Part shown: positions 25,339 to 34,574 of the stretch, piece after piece
Numbering within the stretch: the stretch's first letter is position 1
Layout: every line of letters begins with the position of its first letter
From: Lachnospiraceae bacterium
GTDB taxonomy: Bacteria > Bacillota > Clostridia > Lachnospirales > Lachnospiraceae
NCBI GenBank assembly: GCA_009911195.1
Contig: QXWV01000085.1
Location: 1-64,000, forward strand
DNA: 64,000 nt
Direction of reading: 5' to 3'
Notes under the pieces: model-generated
What the model was told of the DNA's origin: nothing
Database searches by the model: none
The model's input: only the letters and a program-made list of their open reading frames with translations
Program-made: the position numbers and the translations under genes

Positions 25339-26292
25339 TTACAATTCGCACCTCTTTCTCAATGCTTCCCATCTCCTGTCCACTTCCGCCTGGAACGCAC
25401 CGATATAATCCTGATTTTCCGGCCTAAACAAATGCTTGAACCTTCCCTGCCTTTTTAAAAAGTCTTCAATCGGAAGCTTCTTCTTCGGCTCGTAATTCAG
25501 AATCCATTTTCCGTCCACCACTTCAAACAGCGGCCAATAGCACGTTTCCACTGCCGATTTACAAATATCCATCAACTCCGGGGCATCATACCTCCATCCC
25601 CTTGGGCAGGGCGCCAAAACATTGAGGAAAGCTGCTCCCGGAGTATAAATCGCCTTCTCCGATTTCACATACAAGTCTTTCATATTCCCAATAAAAGTTG
25701 TCTGCCCCACATACGGGATATTATGGGCCGCCATAACCGCCGCCAAATCCTTCCTGGCCTGAGGCTTCCCAGCCGATTTTTTCCCTGCGGGAGTGGTGGT
25801 AGTGTCAGCAAAAGAAGGGGTTGCCGAAGAGCGCTGGGTACCAGTATTCATATAGGCACCGTTGTCATAGCAGACATACACCATATCATGTCCCCGTTCC
25901 ATAGCGCCGGATAGAGACTGCAGCCCAATATCATAAGTTCCCCCATCGCCGCCAAAAGTAATGAACTTATATTCCTCTTTTATTTTCCCTCTCTTCTTCA
26001 GCGCCTTATACGCCGTCTCCACCCCTGAAAGGGTAGCCCCTGCGTTCTCAAAGGCGCTGTGGATATAACTGTCTTCATAAGCCGTGTACGGATACATATA
26101 GGTAGACACCTCCAGGCATCCCGTAGCATTCCCTACCACTGCCCTATCCCCGGGATGCAGCGCCTTTAATACATTCCTCACTGCTATCGTGCCGCCGCAC
26201 CCGGCACACATCCGGTGCCCAGGCGCCAACCGCTCTTCCCTTTCCTGTATCTCCTTAAAATCAAATTTCCCATCCATCTCTATGTTAACCAT
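25339..26292 (-). CDS. porB: 2-oxoacid:ferredoxin oxidoreductase, beta (TPP-binding) subunit
   Basis: About 317 residues. Cys motifs HRMCAGCGG (Fe-S ligands), and the TPP site FGGDGGTYDIGLQSLSGAMERGHD then YDNGAYMNTG are typical of PorB/VorB. It oxidatively decarboxylates pyruvate or a branched 2-oxoacid to acyl-CoA, reducing ferredoxin. Last gene of the porC-porD-porA-porB unit. The start is uncertain: ATG codons at 26307, 26292 and 26277 are all in frame with imperfect spacing to AAAGGAG. The pyruvate versus 2-ketoisovalerate choice is not settled by sequence alone. Confidence 0.88.
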   Translation of the reverse strand: MVNIEMDGKFDFKEIQEREERLAPGHRMCAGCGGTIAVRNVLKALHPGDRAVVGNATGCLEVSTYMYPYTAYEDSYIHSAFENAGATLSGVETAYKALKKRGKIKEEYKFITFGGDGGTYDIGLQSLSGAMERGHDMVYVCYDNGAYMNTGTQRSSATPSFADTTTTPAGKKSAGKPQARKDLAAVMAAHNIPYVGQTTFIGNMKDLYVKSEKAIYTPGAAFLNVLAPCPRGWRYDAPELMDICKSAVETCYWPLFEVVDGKWILNYEPKKKLPIEDFLKRQGRFKHLFRPENQDYIGAFQAEVDRRWEALRKRCEL

Positions 26293-26387
26293 GCTCCTTT
26301 CGCCCATTCTCCTGCCAGATACTTGCAAAACCAACAAACTTGCTGAATATTCCCTCAGCCTGCCGGTTTGCAGCCCAGCACAATTGC

Positions 26388-27569
26388 TTACTCACGCAGC
26401 CCAAGATACGGATACTGCTCAAACGTCTTCCCTTCTTCCACCATTTTGCGCAAATCCCCATACACTTTCTCCATATCTTCCACCCGCACATCCCGGCCGG
26501 AAAGTCCATAAACAACATTCACTGCTTCTGCCGTCACCTTCGCCCGGTACATAGCCGCCATCAGTTCTGCCCCTAAAGGCCCTCCCTGCGCACTGTAACT
26601 CTCGCATCTGTCCATAACAGCAACCGCCTTACAGCCCTGAAGCGCCTTTGCCAGTTCCTCCCCTGGAAACGGACGGAATACCCGAACCTTCACAAATCCG
26701 GCTTTCACCCCTTTTTCCCTTAGCCTGTCCACCGCATCTTTGGCCGTTCCGGACACAGAGCCAATGGCTACCGCCGCATATTCCGCATCTTCCATCCGGT
26801 ATGCCTCATAAAATCCATAGTTCCTTCCCGACATGGCCGCAAATTCCTCCGCCACATCCAGAATGATTTTCTTTGAACGTATCATCGCTTCCGCCTGAGC
26901 CTTCTTTGCTTCCATACAGTAATTGGAAACCGCATAAGGCCCTACGGCCATCACTTCCCTTTCGTTTAGCAGATAATGCTCCGGACAATATTCACCTACA
27001 AATTTTTTTACCGGTTCATCTTCCAACAGGCTTATGTTCTCCACCGCATGGCTGGTGATAAACCCATCCTGGCATATCATAACGGGAAGGTGTACATCCT
27101 GATGCTCCGCAATCCGGTATGCCTGCAGCATATTATCATAGGCTTCCTGATTATTTTCCGCATAAATCTGTATCCAGCCTGAATCCCTTGCCCCCATACT
27201 ATCGGAATGCTCCGCATTGATATTCAAAGGCCCTGTAAGACCCCTGTTCACCACCGCCATTACAATGGGCAGGCGGCTGGACGCCGCCACATATACCACT
27301 TCCCACATAAGGGCAAGCCCTGCCGATGACGTAGCTGTCAGTGTCCTTGCCCCGGCTGCACTGGCACCGATGGCCGCACTCATCGAGCTGTGTTCGCTTT
27401 CCACCGGAATAAATTCCGTATCGATTTCCCCATTTGCAATCATATTCGATACGAACTGGGGGATTTCCGTGGAAGGAGTGATAGGAAATGCAGGCATAAC
27501 ATCCGGGTTAATCTGGCGTACCGCATATGCGGTCGCTTCATTTCCTGACATACTGGTTCTAATCGCCAT
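26388..27569 (-). CDS. porA: 2-oxoacid:ferredoxin oxidoreductase, alpha subunit
   Basis: 393 residues carrying the pyrimidine-binding domain I (SGNEATAYAVRQINPDV, PITPSTEI, with PVESEHSSMSAAIGAS) and the domain II region. Together with the beta subunit it forms the active site. The start at 27569 directly abuts the porD stop and is preceded by GAAGGAGGG. Four-subunit enzymes of this order occur widely in anaerobes beside the single-chain PFOR. Confidence 0.92.
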   Translation of the reverse strand: MAIRTSMSGNEATAYAVRQINPDVMPAFPITPSTEIPQFVSNMIANGEIDTEFIPVESEHSSMSAAIGASAAGARTLTATSSAGLALMWEVVYVAASSRLPIVMAVVNRGLTGPLNINAEHSDSMGARDSGWIQIYAENNQEAYDNMLQAYRIAEHQDVHLPVMICQDGFITSHAVENISLLEDEPVKKFVGEYCPEHYLLNEREVMAVGPYAVSNYCMEAKKAQAEAMIRSKKIILDVAEEFAAMSGRNYGFYEAYRMEDAEYAAVAIGSVSGTAKDAVDRLREKGVKAGFVKVRVFRPFPGEELAKALQGCKAVAVMDRCESYSAQGGPLGAELMAAMYRAKVTAEAVNVVYGLSGRDVRVEDMEKVYGDLRKMVEEGKTFEQYPYLGLRE

Positions 27570-27872
27570 TTATTTTCCCTCCTTCATAGAAATTGCCCCG
27601 AAAGGGCACGCTTTTTCGCAAATTCCACAGCCTTTGCAGTGCACTAAATCAAAGGCTTCCCTTTTTTTATCCCTGACCGGAATACAGCTATCCGGGCAAT
27701 ATGGTACGCAAAGTAAACATTGCCTGCACTTTTCCTCATTCCATACCGGCGTCTGCGTCCTCCATTCCCCTGTTTCAAACAGGCGCGAGGTGGCAGGCTC
27801 GAAAATTTTCAGCCCTTCCGTCAAATCCTGCCATTTTGTTTCCTCATTTATCTGTGCTGCTTTCAACTCCAT
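27570..27872 (-). CDS. porD: 2-oxoacid:ferredoxin oxidoreductase, delta (ferredoxin-like) subunit
   Basis: A 100-residue protein with two 4Fe-4S motifs, CRQCLLCVPYCP and CKGCGICEKACP, carrying electrons from the catalytic core to ferredoxin. Its start codon overlaps the porC stop by one base (TAATG), a sign of translational coupling. Confidence 0.93.
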   Translation of the reverse strand: MELKAAQINEETKWQDLTEGLKIFEPATSRLFETGEWRTQTPVWNEEKCRQCLLCVPYCPDSCIPVRDKKREAFDLVHCKGCGICEKACPFGAISMKEGK

Positions 27873-28444
27873 TACCCCACCTCCGTCAAAGCCAGTTTCA
27901 GCGCTGCCATATTCCCGGCCAGTACTTCCGGCTTTTTTGCAAATTTATGCGCCAGCGATTTTTCCATTTCCCCTAAAAAAACATCCGTGCCGATGACGCC
28001 GGAAATCTTCACTAATGCCGCCAGCATGGGTGTGTTGGGGAAATATTGGCCCATCGTTTCCATGCACACATGATAAGCGTTCAGCAGATATATTTTCCCC
28101 TGATATCCATTGAGCAACGGGGTGATTTCCTGCTTTTCCCTCTGAGTGTTGATTAATATTCCGCCGGATGTTTTCAATCCTTTTGTTACGTCCACCGTAT
28201 GTAAAAGAGTATCATCAACTACCGCCACGTAATCCGGTTCGTATATATTGGAATGTACACGGATTTCATCATCGCTAATCCGGTCATATGCGGTAATGGG
28301 CGCGCCCATCCTTTCCGGGCCATATTCCGGGAATCCCTGCACATGCTTTCCTATATTAAATGCCGCTTCCGCCAGCAAAAGAGCCGCTGTTTTCGCCCCC
28401 TGGCCTCCCCTGCCGTGCCAGCGTATTTCTGTTAGTGCTTCCAT
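27872..28444 (-). CDS. porC: 2-oxoacid:ferredoxin oxidoreductase, gamma subunit
   Basis: 190 residues with the family opening IRWHGRGGQGAKTAA and GFPEYGPERMGAP. First gene of the unit. The frame stays open up to 28537, but the ATG at 28444 follows GGAGGAGG and starts the usual N-terminus. A foldback repeat copy lies about 150 nt upstream. Confidence 0.92.
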   Translation of the reverse strand: MEALTEIRWHGRGGQGAKTAALLLAEAAFNIGKHVQGFPEYGPERMGAPITAYDRISDDEIRVHSNIYEPDYVAVVDDTLLHTVDVTKGLKTSGGILINTQREKQEITPLLNGYQGKIYLLNAYHVCMETMGQYFPNTPMLAALVKISGVIGTDVFLGEMEKSLAHKFAKKPEVLAGNMAALKLALTEVG

Positions 28445-28592
28445 TTGCCTCCTCCATTCCGCAAGTAATTTTTTATAGGTTCTAAAATTTTCTTCCAGTC
28501 TTTTATGCAAATACATTTGTCCGCATTGCAAGAACAATCTTGAATAGTATACGATAAAAATGAGGATTTGTAAAGATGGGAAAAAGTTGACG

Positions 28593-28899
28593 CACGGAAA
28601 TCAATTTTCATGGGCAGCGCAGCGGACAGGGCATTTGGCTCATACAGTATTCCGTTTTAAGGCTAAAATAAAAAGCAGATTTCACTAACGAAATGGGTAA
28701 AGGGGTTGGATACTGCCGGGGCGGAAGCAACGGGCATCCATACCCATGCTTCCTAAAACCGCCATCCATGGCAGTTTTTCCCTGGATATAAACCATTTCA
28801 TAAATGAAATTGCTGCTTTTTATCAATAGCCTTAAAACGGAACACTGTATGGGCCAAATGCCCTACCCGCCACACTGCCCATGAAAATTGATTCCTGTA
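28593..28899. mobile_element. Foldback (MITE-like) repeat, copy C, full length
   Basis: A 307-bp element whose two halves are reverse complements almost end to end. Outer arms are CACGGAAATCAATTTTCATG.. and ..CATGAAAATTGATTCCTGT; inner paired blocks are CCGTTTTAAGGCT / AGCCTTAAAACGG, AAAAAGCAG / CTGCTTTTT, and ATTTC..GAAATGG / CCATTTC..GAAAT. The apex contains GGAAGCA/TGCTTCC and CCGCC/GGCAG hairpins. It encodes no transposase, so it would need one in trans. It lies between the por operon and the GH32 gene. Confidence 0.85.
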
Positions 28900-28914
28900 C
28901 CTCCTATCTTCCAC

Positions 28915-30426
28915 CTATACCAAATCGTACTTCACCACGTCCATAATCACCCTGCCATCCGCAAAGAAAGATACGCCATCCACGGAAAGGTCCGTATAAA
29001 AAGTCGCCGAAAGCACATATTCCCCGTCATTGACAAAGACCTCCGCGCTGTAATTATCCAGGATAATCCTGATTTTAATCCTTCCTTTTCCACTTCCGTT
29101 TTCATCCCTTACCAGGCAGCGGCGTTGGTGGATAATCGCCCGTCTGGAGCCTGAATGCTTTCTGTCCACTTTTATAATGGACTCGTAAGGGCGGAAGCTG
29201 ACAGAAGTCTGGTATTTGTCATCCTGGGCAAAACGTACTGCAAATTTATGGTAAATATTTTGCTCATCCTCCGGGCGTATGGTGAGTTCCATATCAATTT
29301 TACGGCCCTGTATGCCTTTCAGCTTTATAATATCCGCAAAAGCAACGTTCTCATATTTCACTTCCTGCCTCCGCATAGCTTCCAGTTCCTTGATTGGGCG
29401 CTGGAACAGTCTGCCGTTTTGGACGGAAAGTTCCCTGGGCAGGCTCATCTGGCCAAACCATGACCTTATCTTTGGGGCATGCAGATTACAGGTATCCCAG
29501 TTCTGCATCCACCCAATCATAATTCGCCGCCCATCCGGGGCGAGCACTGTCTGGGGCGCATAAAAATCTATGCCATAGTCGATAGACTGATTGCTTTCTT
29601 CCACAAAAGTATTCGATGTCTCGTCATAAGAACCAATCAGGCAAAGCGTACCGTTCCCATTATGGTATTCAAATCCCTGAGGCACCATATCCTGGGGGCT
29701 TGTAATCAAAACCTGTTTCCCGTCCAAGGCGAAGAAGTCTGGGCATTCCCACATTTTTCCGAACCGCTCATGATTGGCCGCCAGAATTTTCTCATATTTC
29801 CACCGGAAGCCATCCGGGCTGCTGTAAAGGAGAATCTGCCCGTCATGGGCCGCCGTACAATTCCCTGCCACACACAAATAAGAACCATCCTGCTTTCTCC
29901 AAAGCTTAGGGTCCCGAAAATCATATTTGCTTCCGCCCTCGGGAAGGGCAACTTTATCCAGCACCGGATTCCCCACATATTTTTCGTAGTCCATCCCATC
30001 CCCGATAGCAAGGCACTGGGTCTGCACCTCTTTCGTGCTGCCATCCGGCTGCACTTCCTTGGAGACTCCCGTGTACATAAGCAGATGCCTTCCGTCCGGA
30101 AGCACCACGGCACTGCCCGAAAAACACCCATCCCTGTCATACTCCATATCCGGCGCCAGGGCTGCCGGCAAATGCTCCCAATGCAGCAAGTCCCTGCTCA
30201 CAGCATGCCCCCAGTGCATGGGACCCCAGAAGGGGCTATAAGGATGATACTGATAGAACATATGGTATTCCCCCTTATAAAAGGAAAATCCATTAGGGTC
30301 ATTCATCCACCCCACACGGGAGGATAAATGAAATGCCGGCCTGTGCTCACCTGCTATTTTCCTTTCCATCTCCATTTCATATTTCCGCGCATCCCGTAAA
30401 ATCTGGCTCGTCATAGCTATTCCCAT
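28915..30426 (-). CDS. GH32 sucrose-6-phosphate hydrolase / beta-fructosidase
   Basis: A 503-residue cytoplasmic enzyme (no signal peptide). GH32 signatures are complete: WMNDPNG (40-46) with the nucleophile Asp43, FRDP (170-173), and the acid/base Glu227 in WECPDF. The C-terminal beta-sandwich follows (from about 345). It hydrolyses sucrose, sucrose-6-phosphate or fructo-oligosaccharides; as the locus has an ABC transporter and not a PTS, an unphosphorylated substrate is more likely. Start at 30426 or at the ATG four codons on. Last gene of the LacI-associated sugar locus. Confidence 0.9.
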   Translation of the reverse strand: MGIAMTSQILRDARKYEMEMERKIAGEHRPAFHLSSRVGWMNDPNGFSFYKGEYHMFYQYHPYSPFWGPMHWGHAVSRDLLHWEHLPAALAPDMEYDRDGCFSGSAVVLPDGRHLLMYTGVSKEVQPDGSTKEVQTQCLAIGDGMDYEKYVGNPVLDKVALPEGGSKYDFRDPKLWRKQDGSYLCVAGNCTAAHDGQILLYSSPDGFRWKYEKILAANHERFGKMWECPDFFALDGKQVLITSPQDMVPQGFEYHNGNGTLCLIGSYDETSNTFVEESNQSIDYGIDFYAPQTVLAPDGRRIMIGWMQNWDTCNLHAPKIRSWFGQMSLPRELSVQNGRLFQRPIKELEAMRRQEVKYENVAFADIIKLKGIQGRKIDMELTIRPEDEQNIYHKFAVRFAQDDKYQTSVSFRPYESIIKVDRKHSGSRRAIIHQRRCLVRDENGSGKGRIKIRIILDNYSAEVFVNDGEYVLSATFYTDLSVDGVSFFADGRVIMDVVKYDLV

Positions 30427-30644
30427 ACCTTTCTTCGATTCACATTTTTCGTGATTTACCCATTACGCAGCCCCATCCTCTGTCTTCCGCTTTTATTCCG
30501 CAGGCAGGAGCAGCAAGTTAAAAATAATTTATTTAATCGTAACATTTCTTAATTTCATAGGGGCAAGCAGTCCGGATTGGATTCTTCCCTGCCTAAAATT
30601 ATTTCATAACTTTAGGGCAAATGCAACCCCCTAAGCCAAACCGT

Positions 30645-32378
30645 TTACTCGGCCCCTGTATATCTGTCATAAGCCGCCTGATATACCGCCAGCAGCTTAT
30701 CCATACCGCATTTATCCCTTAAATATTTAATATAATTCTCCCACTCTTCATCCGTTGGCCCGCCATCTCTTATCCACAGGCCCTCCTGCTCTGCTACGGC
30801 GCTTTCAAAATTCGCCTTATACCAGTCAATATCATCCAACTCCCTGCTGGTAAATACACAGTCCACCGGATAGACTGCCGTGCTGTCCACATAAGGCATC
30901 CAGAATTCATACAAATCCGTCAAACGTTCAATGGCACGGTCTTCCATTTTAAATGTTGTCTGATAATAATCGCTGAGAATCAATTTCGGCCCCGCTACTT
31001 CCTGTTCGCCCTTCAACTCGCCAGAGCCTTTCCCGTACTTTTCAAGGCTCTCCTCATTGGAAATACTCAACCATACCCCATTTTCATCCTGTTCGGTAAA
31101 ATATACTCCAATCGGCCCGTACTGTAGCTGCATCACAATTTCGGGAGCATACCACATGTCAAAAAACTTAAGCAGATTGGCCGGACTCTTGCATGCTTTT
31201 GTAATGTTCAGGTTTCCGCTGTTAATCCCGCCGCCGGTCCGTATGGTCACATTATGCGTGCCCTCCGGCCCATCCAGAACCGGCAGGAACACGTAATCTT
31301 TTGCATAATCCCCCATCAGCTCTTCGATATACCACCATGTGGATACCCCCACATAGCCCTGGGAGCATTTTGAAATAAGCTGTGTATCGGACTGACTGAA
31401 CATTTCCGCATCCATCAGCCCCTCCTCATACCAATCATGGAAGTAAGTCACCGCCTCCCGGTATTCATCGGATATGCATACGAAATCCACCGTTTTGTCA
31501 TCCCGCAAAACCAAATCCTTGCACACGTCATTGGGCCAGTTGGTAAAGCCAAAGCCCGCATAAAAAATATTCTGGCCCCAACACCATTCATCAAACCCCG
31601 TACTCATAGGAATGGTGCTTCCCGGGGAATTCCCATAATATGTTGCGCTCATATCGTTATCCTTAAATGCCTTCAGCGCAGTATGCAGTTCATCCAGAGT
31701 GGTGGGTACTTCAAGCCCCAAATCATCCAGCCACGCCTTATTAATCATGGAAAACTGAGGGATGGAGTAAATGCTGTAATCCTCCGGTGCGCCAATACCA
31801 GCCGTTCCCATGCGCTCCCCTGCTGGAAGGCCGTAAATGTATCCGTCATCCATCGTAATCGCACTGCGGATATCCGGGTTTTCCTCCAGTATTTTGGATA
31901 AATTAGGCATATACTCCTCGGTCAGATAAGGGCTTAAATCAATAAAAGTCCCGTCATCCCCGTAGCGGGATATATCATAATTGCTAAACCCTACGCCCAG
32001 AAATGCATCCGGCAATTCATCCCCTGCAATGCGGATATTCACCTGTTCTGCCAGAGACTCGCTCATGGTAGTCCAGTCAATGCTAATCCCCGCGCCCTCC
32101 TGCATCTGATTCAGCACCACATTGTCCGTATAACCGGGGCTTAAGGCACTCTGCGCACCCATAATAGCGAATTCCGACTGCGATGTATCGGGATTTGCAA
32201 CCCCTTTTTCATGATGCCCATAATCTTTATTCCCACATGCCATAAGTGCCAATGCCAGGCCAAGGGCAAATATGCATGCCGGCATCCGTTTAGTCCAGGA
32301 CTTTACTCCCCGTTTCCATTCCCGTTCCTTTTCCCCACGGTATTTATTATTTTTTAATTTTTCCCACATATTTCTCAT
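30645..32378 (-). CDS. ABC transporter substrate-binding lipoprotein (LplA/YtcQ-like)
   Basis: About 577 residues. After a long basic N-region there is a hydrophobic stretch ending in ALALMAC, a lipobox, followed by a large periplasmic-binding-protein fold typical of the long CUT1 binding proteins that go with LplB/LplC permeases. It captures an oligosaccharide outside the cell. The start is unclear: the ATG at 32378 has GAGG too close, and an inner ATG lies just before the signal peptide. Within the LacI-lplBC-GH32 locus; no ATPase gene is here, so a shared MsmK-type ATPase elsewhere is likely. Confidence 0.85.
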   Translation of the reverse strand: MRNMWEKLKNNKYRGEKEREWKRGVKSWTKRMPACIFALGLALALMACGNKDYGHHEKGVANPDTSQSEFAIMGAQSALSPGYTDNVVLNQMQEGAGISIDWTTMSESLAEQVNIRIAGDELPDAFLGVGFSNYDISRYGDDGTFIDLSPYLTEEYMPNLSKILEENPDIRSAITMDDGYIYGLPAGERMGTAGIGAPEDYSIYSIPQFSMINKAWLDDLGLEVPTTLDELHTALKAFKDNDMSATYYGNSPGSTIPMSTGFDEWCWGQNIFYAGFGFTNWPNDVCKDLVLRDDKTVDFVCISDEYREAVTYFHDWYEEGLMDAEMFSQSDTQLISKCSQGYVGVSTWWYIEELMGDYAKDYVFLPVLDGPEGTHNVTIRTGGGINSGNLNITKACKSPANLLKFFDMWYAPEIVMQLQYGPIGVYFTEQDENGVWLSISNEESLEKYGKGSGELKGEQEVAGPKLILSDYYQTTFKMEDRAIERLTDLYEFWMPYVDSTAVYPVDCVFTSRELDDIDWYKANFESAVAEQEGLWIRDGGPTDEEWENYIKYLRDKCGMDKLLAVYQAAYDRYTGAE

Positions 32379-32460
32379 ATCCTCGTACCCTTTCTGCTTC
32401 CTTATTCCCTTTCCGGCTCCTTGTGCCCTTTCCGTTTCCCTATACCCTTTGCCTCCCAAC
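32379..32460 (-). repeat. Purine-rich imperfect ~19-nt repeats before the binding-protein gene
   Basis: On the minus strand, GGAAACGGAAAGGGCACAAGG, AGCCGGAAAGGGAATAAGG and AGCAGAAAGGGTACGAGG follow each other. Each contains a GGAAAGGG-like core and an AGG that could serve as a Shine-Dalgarno. They precede the start codon directly. Confidence 0.45.
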
Positions 32461-32554
32461 CCCTTTTCTGCGTTCTATAACCCTTCTGCATCCTGCTTCC
32501 CTGCCTCTTTGCCCAAACCATATAGATTACACTCCTAAAAACCATGGGCGGCCT

Positions 32555-33462
32555 TTAGCCTTTTACTGCACCGGCCATAAACCCTTTTTCAAAATATTTC
32601 TGCACAAACGGGTAAATAATCAGCATTGGGGTGGCCGCAATAATAATGGATGAAAATTTAATCATTTCCGTCATTTTATTCAACTCGGCAAAACCTCCCG
32701 ATATGGTGCTGGCCTGGCTTGCACTGGCCGAACTCTTAATCAGGATATTCCTAAGCACTAGGGCAGCGGAGCTTTCGCCGGCGACGGCAGATAAATCATG
32801 GATGTAAACCAGTCATTCCAATAAGCCACCATACTAAACACCACCATAACCGCCATAATGGAACGGCTTAGGGGAACTACAATACGAAGGAATGTGGTCC
32901 ATTTTGATGCCCCGTCTATAGACGCCGCTTCCACCATCTCCTTAGGGATACTGTTCTCAAAAAAATTCCTTACGATTATCATATTCCCAACAGCAACGCC
33001 ACCTGGAAGGAAAAGCGCCCACATGTTGTTGATGAGCCCCGTCTCTTTTACAATCAAATAAGTAGGAACCATCCCGCCGCCGAAATACATCGTTATAATA
33101 AAGAAAATACTCAACGCTTTTCTGCCGGGCAAATCCTTTACGCTTAAAGGGTATGCGGACAAATAAAGCACCACTACGGAAAATATCGTTCCGATAACGG
33201 TATATTTAAGGCTGTTCCAAAGCCCCGTAAGAATACTTGGGTCGGCAAACACCGATTTGTACCCGTCCAGCGTAAACTGGCTGGGCAAAAAGAAGGTTTT
33301 TCCTGCATATACGTCATACGGGTTCGATACCGATGCTATAAGTACATAATATAAAGGGTAAGCCACAATAAACAGGATGATTGCACAGATAACAACCAGG
33401 ATAATATCGCTGCTTCTTTCCGAAAGCCCTGTCAGCTTCCCAGATTTTGAATTTTTCTTCAT
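32555..33462 (-). pseudogene. ABC sugar permease (LplC-like), frameshifted near its 3' end
   Basis: The reading frame starts at 33462 (GAGAGG site) and encodes a CUT1 inner-membrane permease with about six spans, including the EAA loop (EAASIDGASKWTTFLRIVVP in two parts). It stops early at 32758 after TSMIYLPSP. The missing C-terminus LVLRNILIKS...FMAGAVKG, typical of LplC, continues at 32758-32555 in the next frame. Restoring one C in the CCC run at 32763-32761 (minus strand) joins the two frames exactly. Either a real inactivating deletion or a homopolymer sequencing error. Confidence 0.85.
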
Positions 33463-33467
33463 AGTCC

Positions 33468-33552
33468 TCTCCATTTCTGCGCTGCTTTTGCGGCCCGGCA
33501 TTTCCGGGGGTTTACGCACCTTAAGTTTGTGGATGCAGCGCAGACACAAACT
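33468..33552 (-). promoter_or_regulatory. Pseudoknot-type leader element of the LplC-like permease
   Basis: Minus strand: GTTTGTG/CACAAAC stem (33551-33545 with 33531-33525) around a loop containing CTGCGCTGC (33543-33535). GCAGCGCAG (33485-33477) is its perfect 9-nt complement and is followed by AAATGGAGAGG and the start codon. A small CCCGG/CCGGG hairpin lies between the two. Confidence 0.75.
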
Positions 33553-33627
33553 TGCAGAGAAAAGATTTGAAAACTCTTTCACTCTTTCAAACATGCCTTT
33601 TCCGTAATCTGTAAACTACCGTCTCTC

Positions 33628-34569
33628 TTAAATAAAACTTGTATCCTCAGATATCTTTCCTGCCATCTTATTCACCGCAATCAGAAGAATAATATTAACC
33701 ACCGTATTAAACAGCCCCACCGCCGTGGAATAACTGTACTTGGCATTTTCGATACCCTGTTGGTAAACATAGACAGCAATCACATCACTGGTCGCCTTAT
33801 TCAAATCCGTCTGCAAAAGCCATACTTTCTCAAACCCTACGTTCATCAGATTTCCCGCGCTCATAATCAGATTCAAGACCATAATTGATGCAAGCTGCGG
33901 TATATCGATATGCCTTATCCTCTGAAACAGCGACGCACCGTCCACCTTCGCCGCCTCATACAGAGTAGTATCGACACTGGCCAAAGTAGCCATATAAACA
34001 ATAATCCCCCATCCCGCATCCTGCCATATGCCGGAAGCAATGTAAATGGTACGGAACGCAGAAGACTCCGTCAAAAAATCTATGGACGTTCCCGCAATCA
34101 GGTTTATCAGGCCGCCCGAAGGGCTTAAAAAAATACGAATCATACCGCAGATAACCATGGTAGAGATAAAGTGGGGCGCATAGAGCACCGTCTGCGTAAC
34201 CCTCTTAAAACGCTGAAACCTCATCTGGTTCAGCATAAGGGCCAGGATAACAGGAATCGGAAAACTCCACAGCAAGCTGAACAAACTCAGCAATATTGTA
34301 TTCTTAATCATTCTTGCAAATGTAGGTGCGCTGAAAAAACGCAGAAACCACTCCAACCCGACCCACTCGCTTCCCGTAAACCCGCGGCTCGCTTTATAAT
34401 CCCTGAAAGCAATCTGTATGCCATACATAGGTATGTACTTATAAATAATAGTCAAAATTACCGGGATTAGTAACATTGCATATAACTGCCAATTATCCAG
34501 TATGCGTTTTTTCAATGGCCTTCCCGAATGTAATGCCGGATTTGCAGCGGCCAATTTCGTTTTGCTCAT
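33628..34569 (-). CDS. ABC sugar permease (LplB-like)
   Basis: A 313-residue CUT1 permease with about six membrane spans and the EAA motif in YEAAKVDGASLFQRIRHIDIP, which contacts the ATPase. First gene of the locus after the divergent LacI gene. The frame opens further upstream, but the ATG at 34569 follows CGAGGG and the pseudoknot-type leader. Confidence 0.9.
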   Translation of the reverse strand: MSKTKLAAANPALHSGRPLKKRILDNWQLYAMLLIPVILTIIYKYIPMYGIQIAFRDYKASRGFTGSEWVGLEWFLRFFSAPTFARMIKNTILLSLFSLLWSFPIPVILALMLNQMRFQRFKRVTQTVLYAPHFISTMVICGMIRIFLSPSGGLINLIAGTSIDFLTESSAFRTIYIASGIWQDAGWGIIVYMATLASVDTTLYEAAKVDGASLFQRIRHIDIPQLASIMVLNLIMSAGNLMNVGFEKVWLLQTDLNKATSDVIAVYVYQQGIENAKYSYSTAVGLFNTVVNIILLIAVNKMAGKISEDTSFI

Positions 34570-34574
34570 ATTTT

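Noticed and set aside
27217-27996. 259-codon plus-strand frame opposite porA/porD
   Set aside because: Antisense shadow of well-conserved por genes, with no family resemblance.
32755-32790. Programmed -1 frameshift in the LplC-like gene
   Set aside because: No slippery heptamer (X-XXY-YYZ) and no downstream stimulatory structure is evident; a one-base loss in a C-run is simpler.
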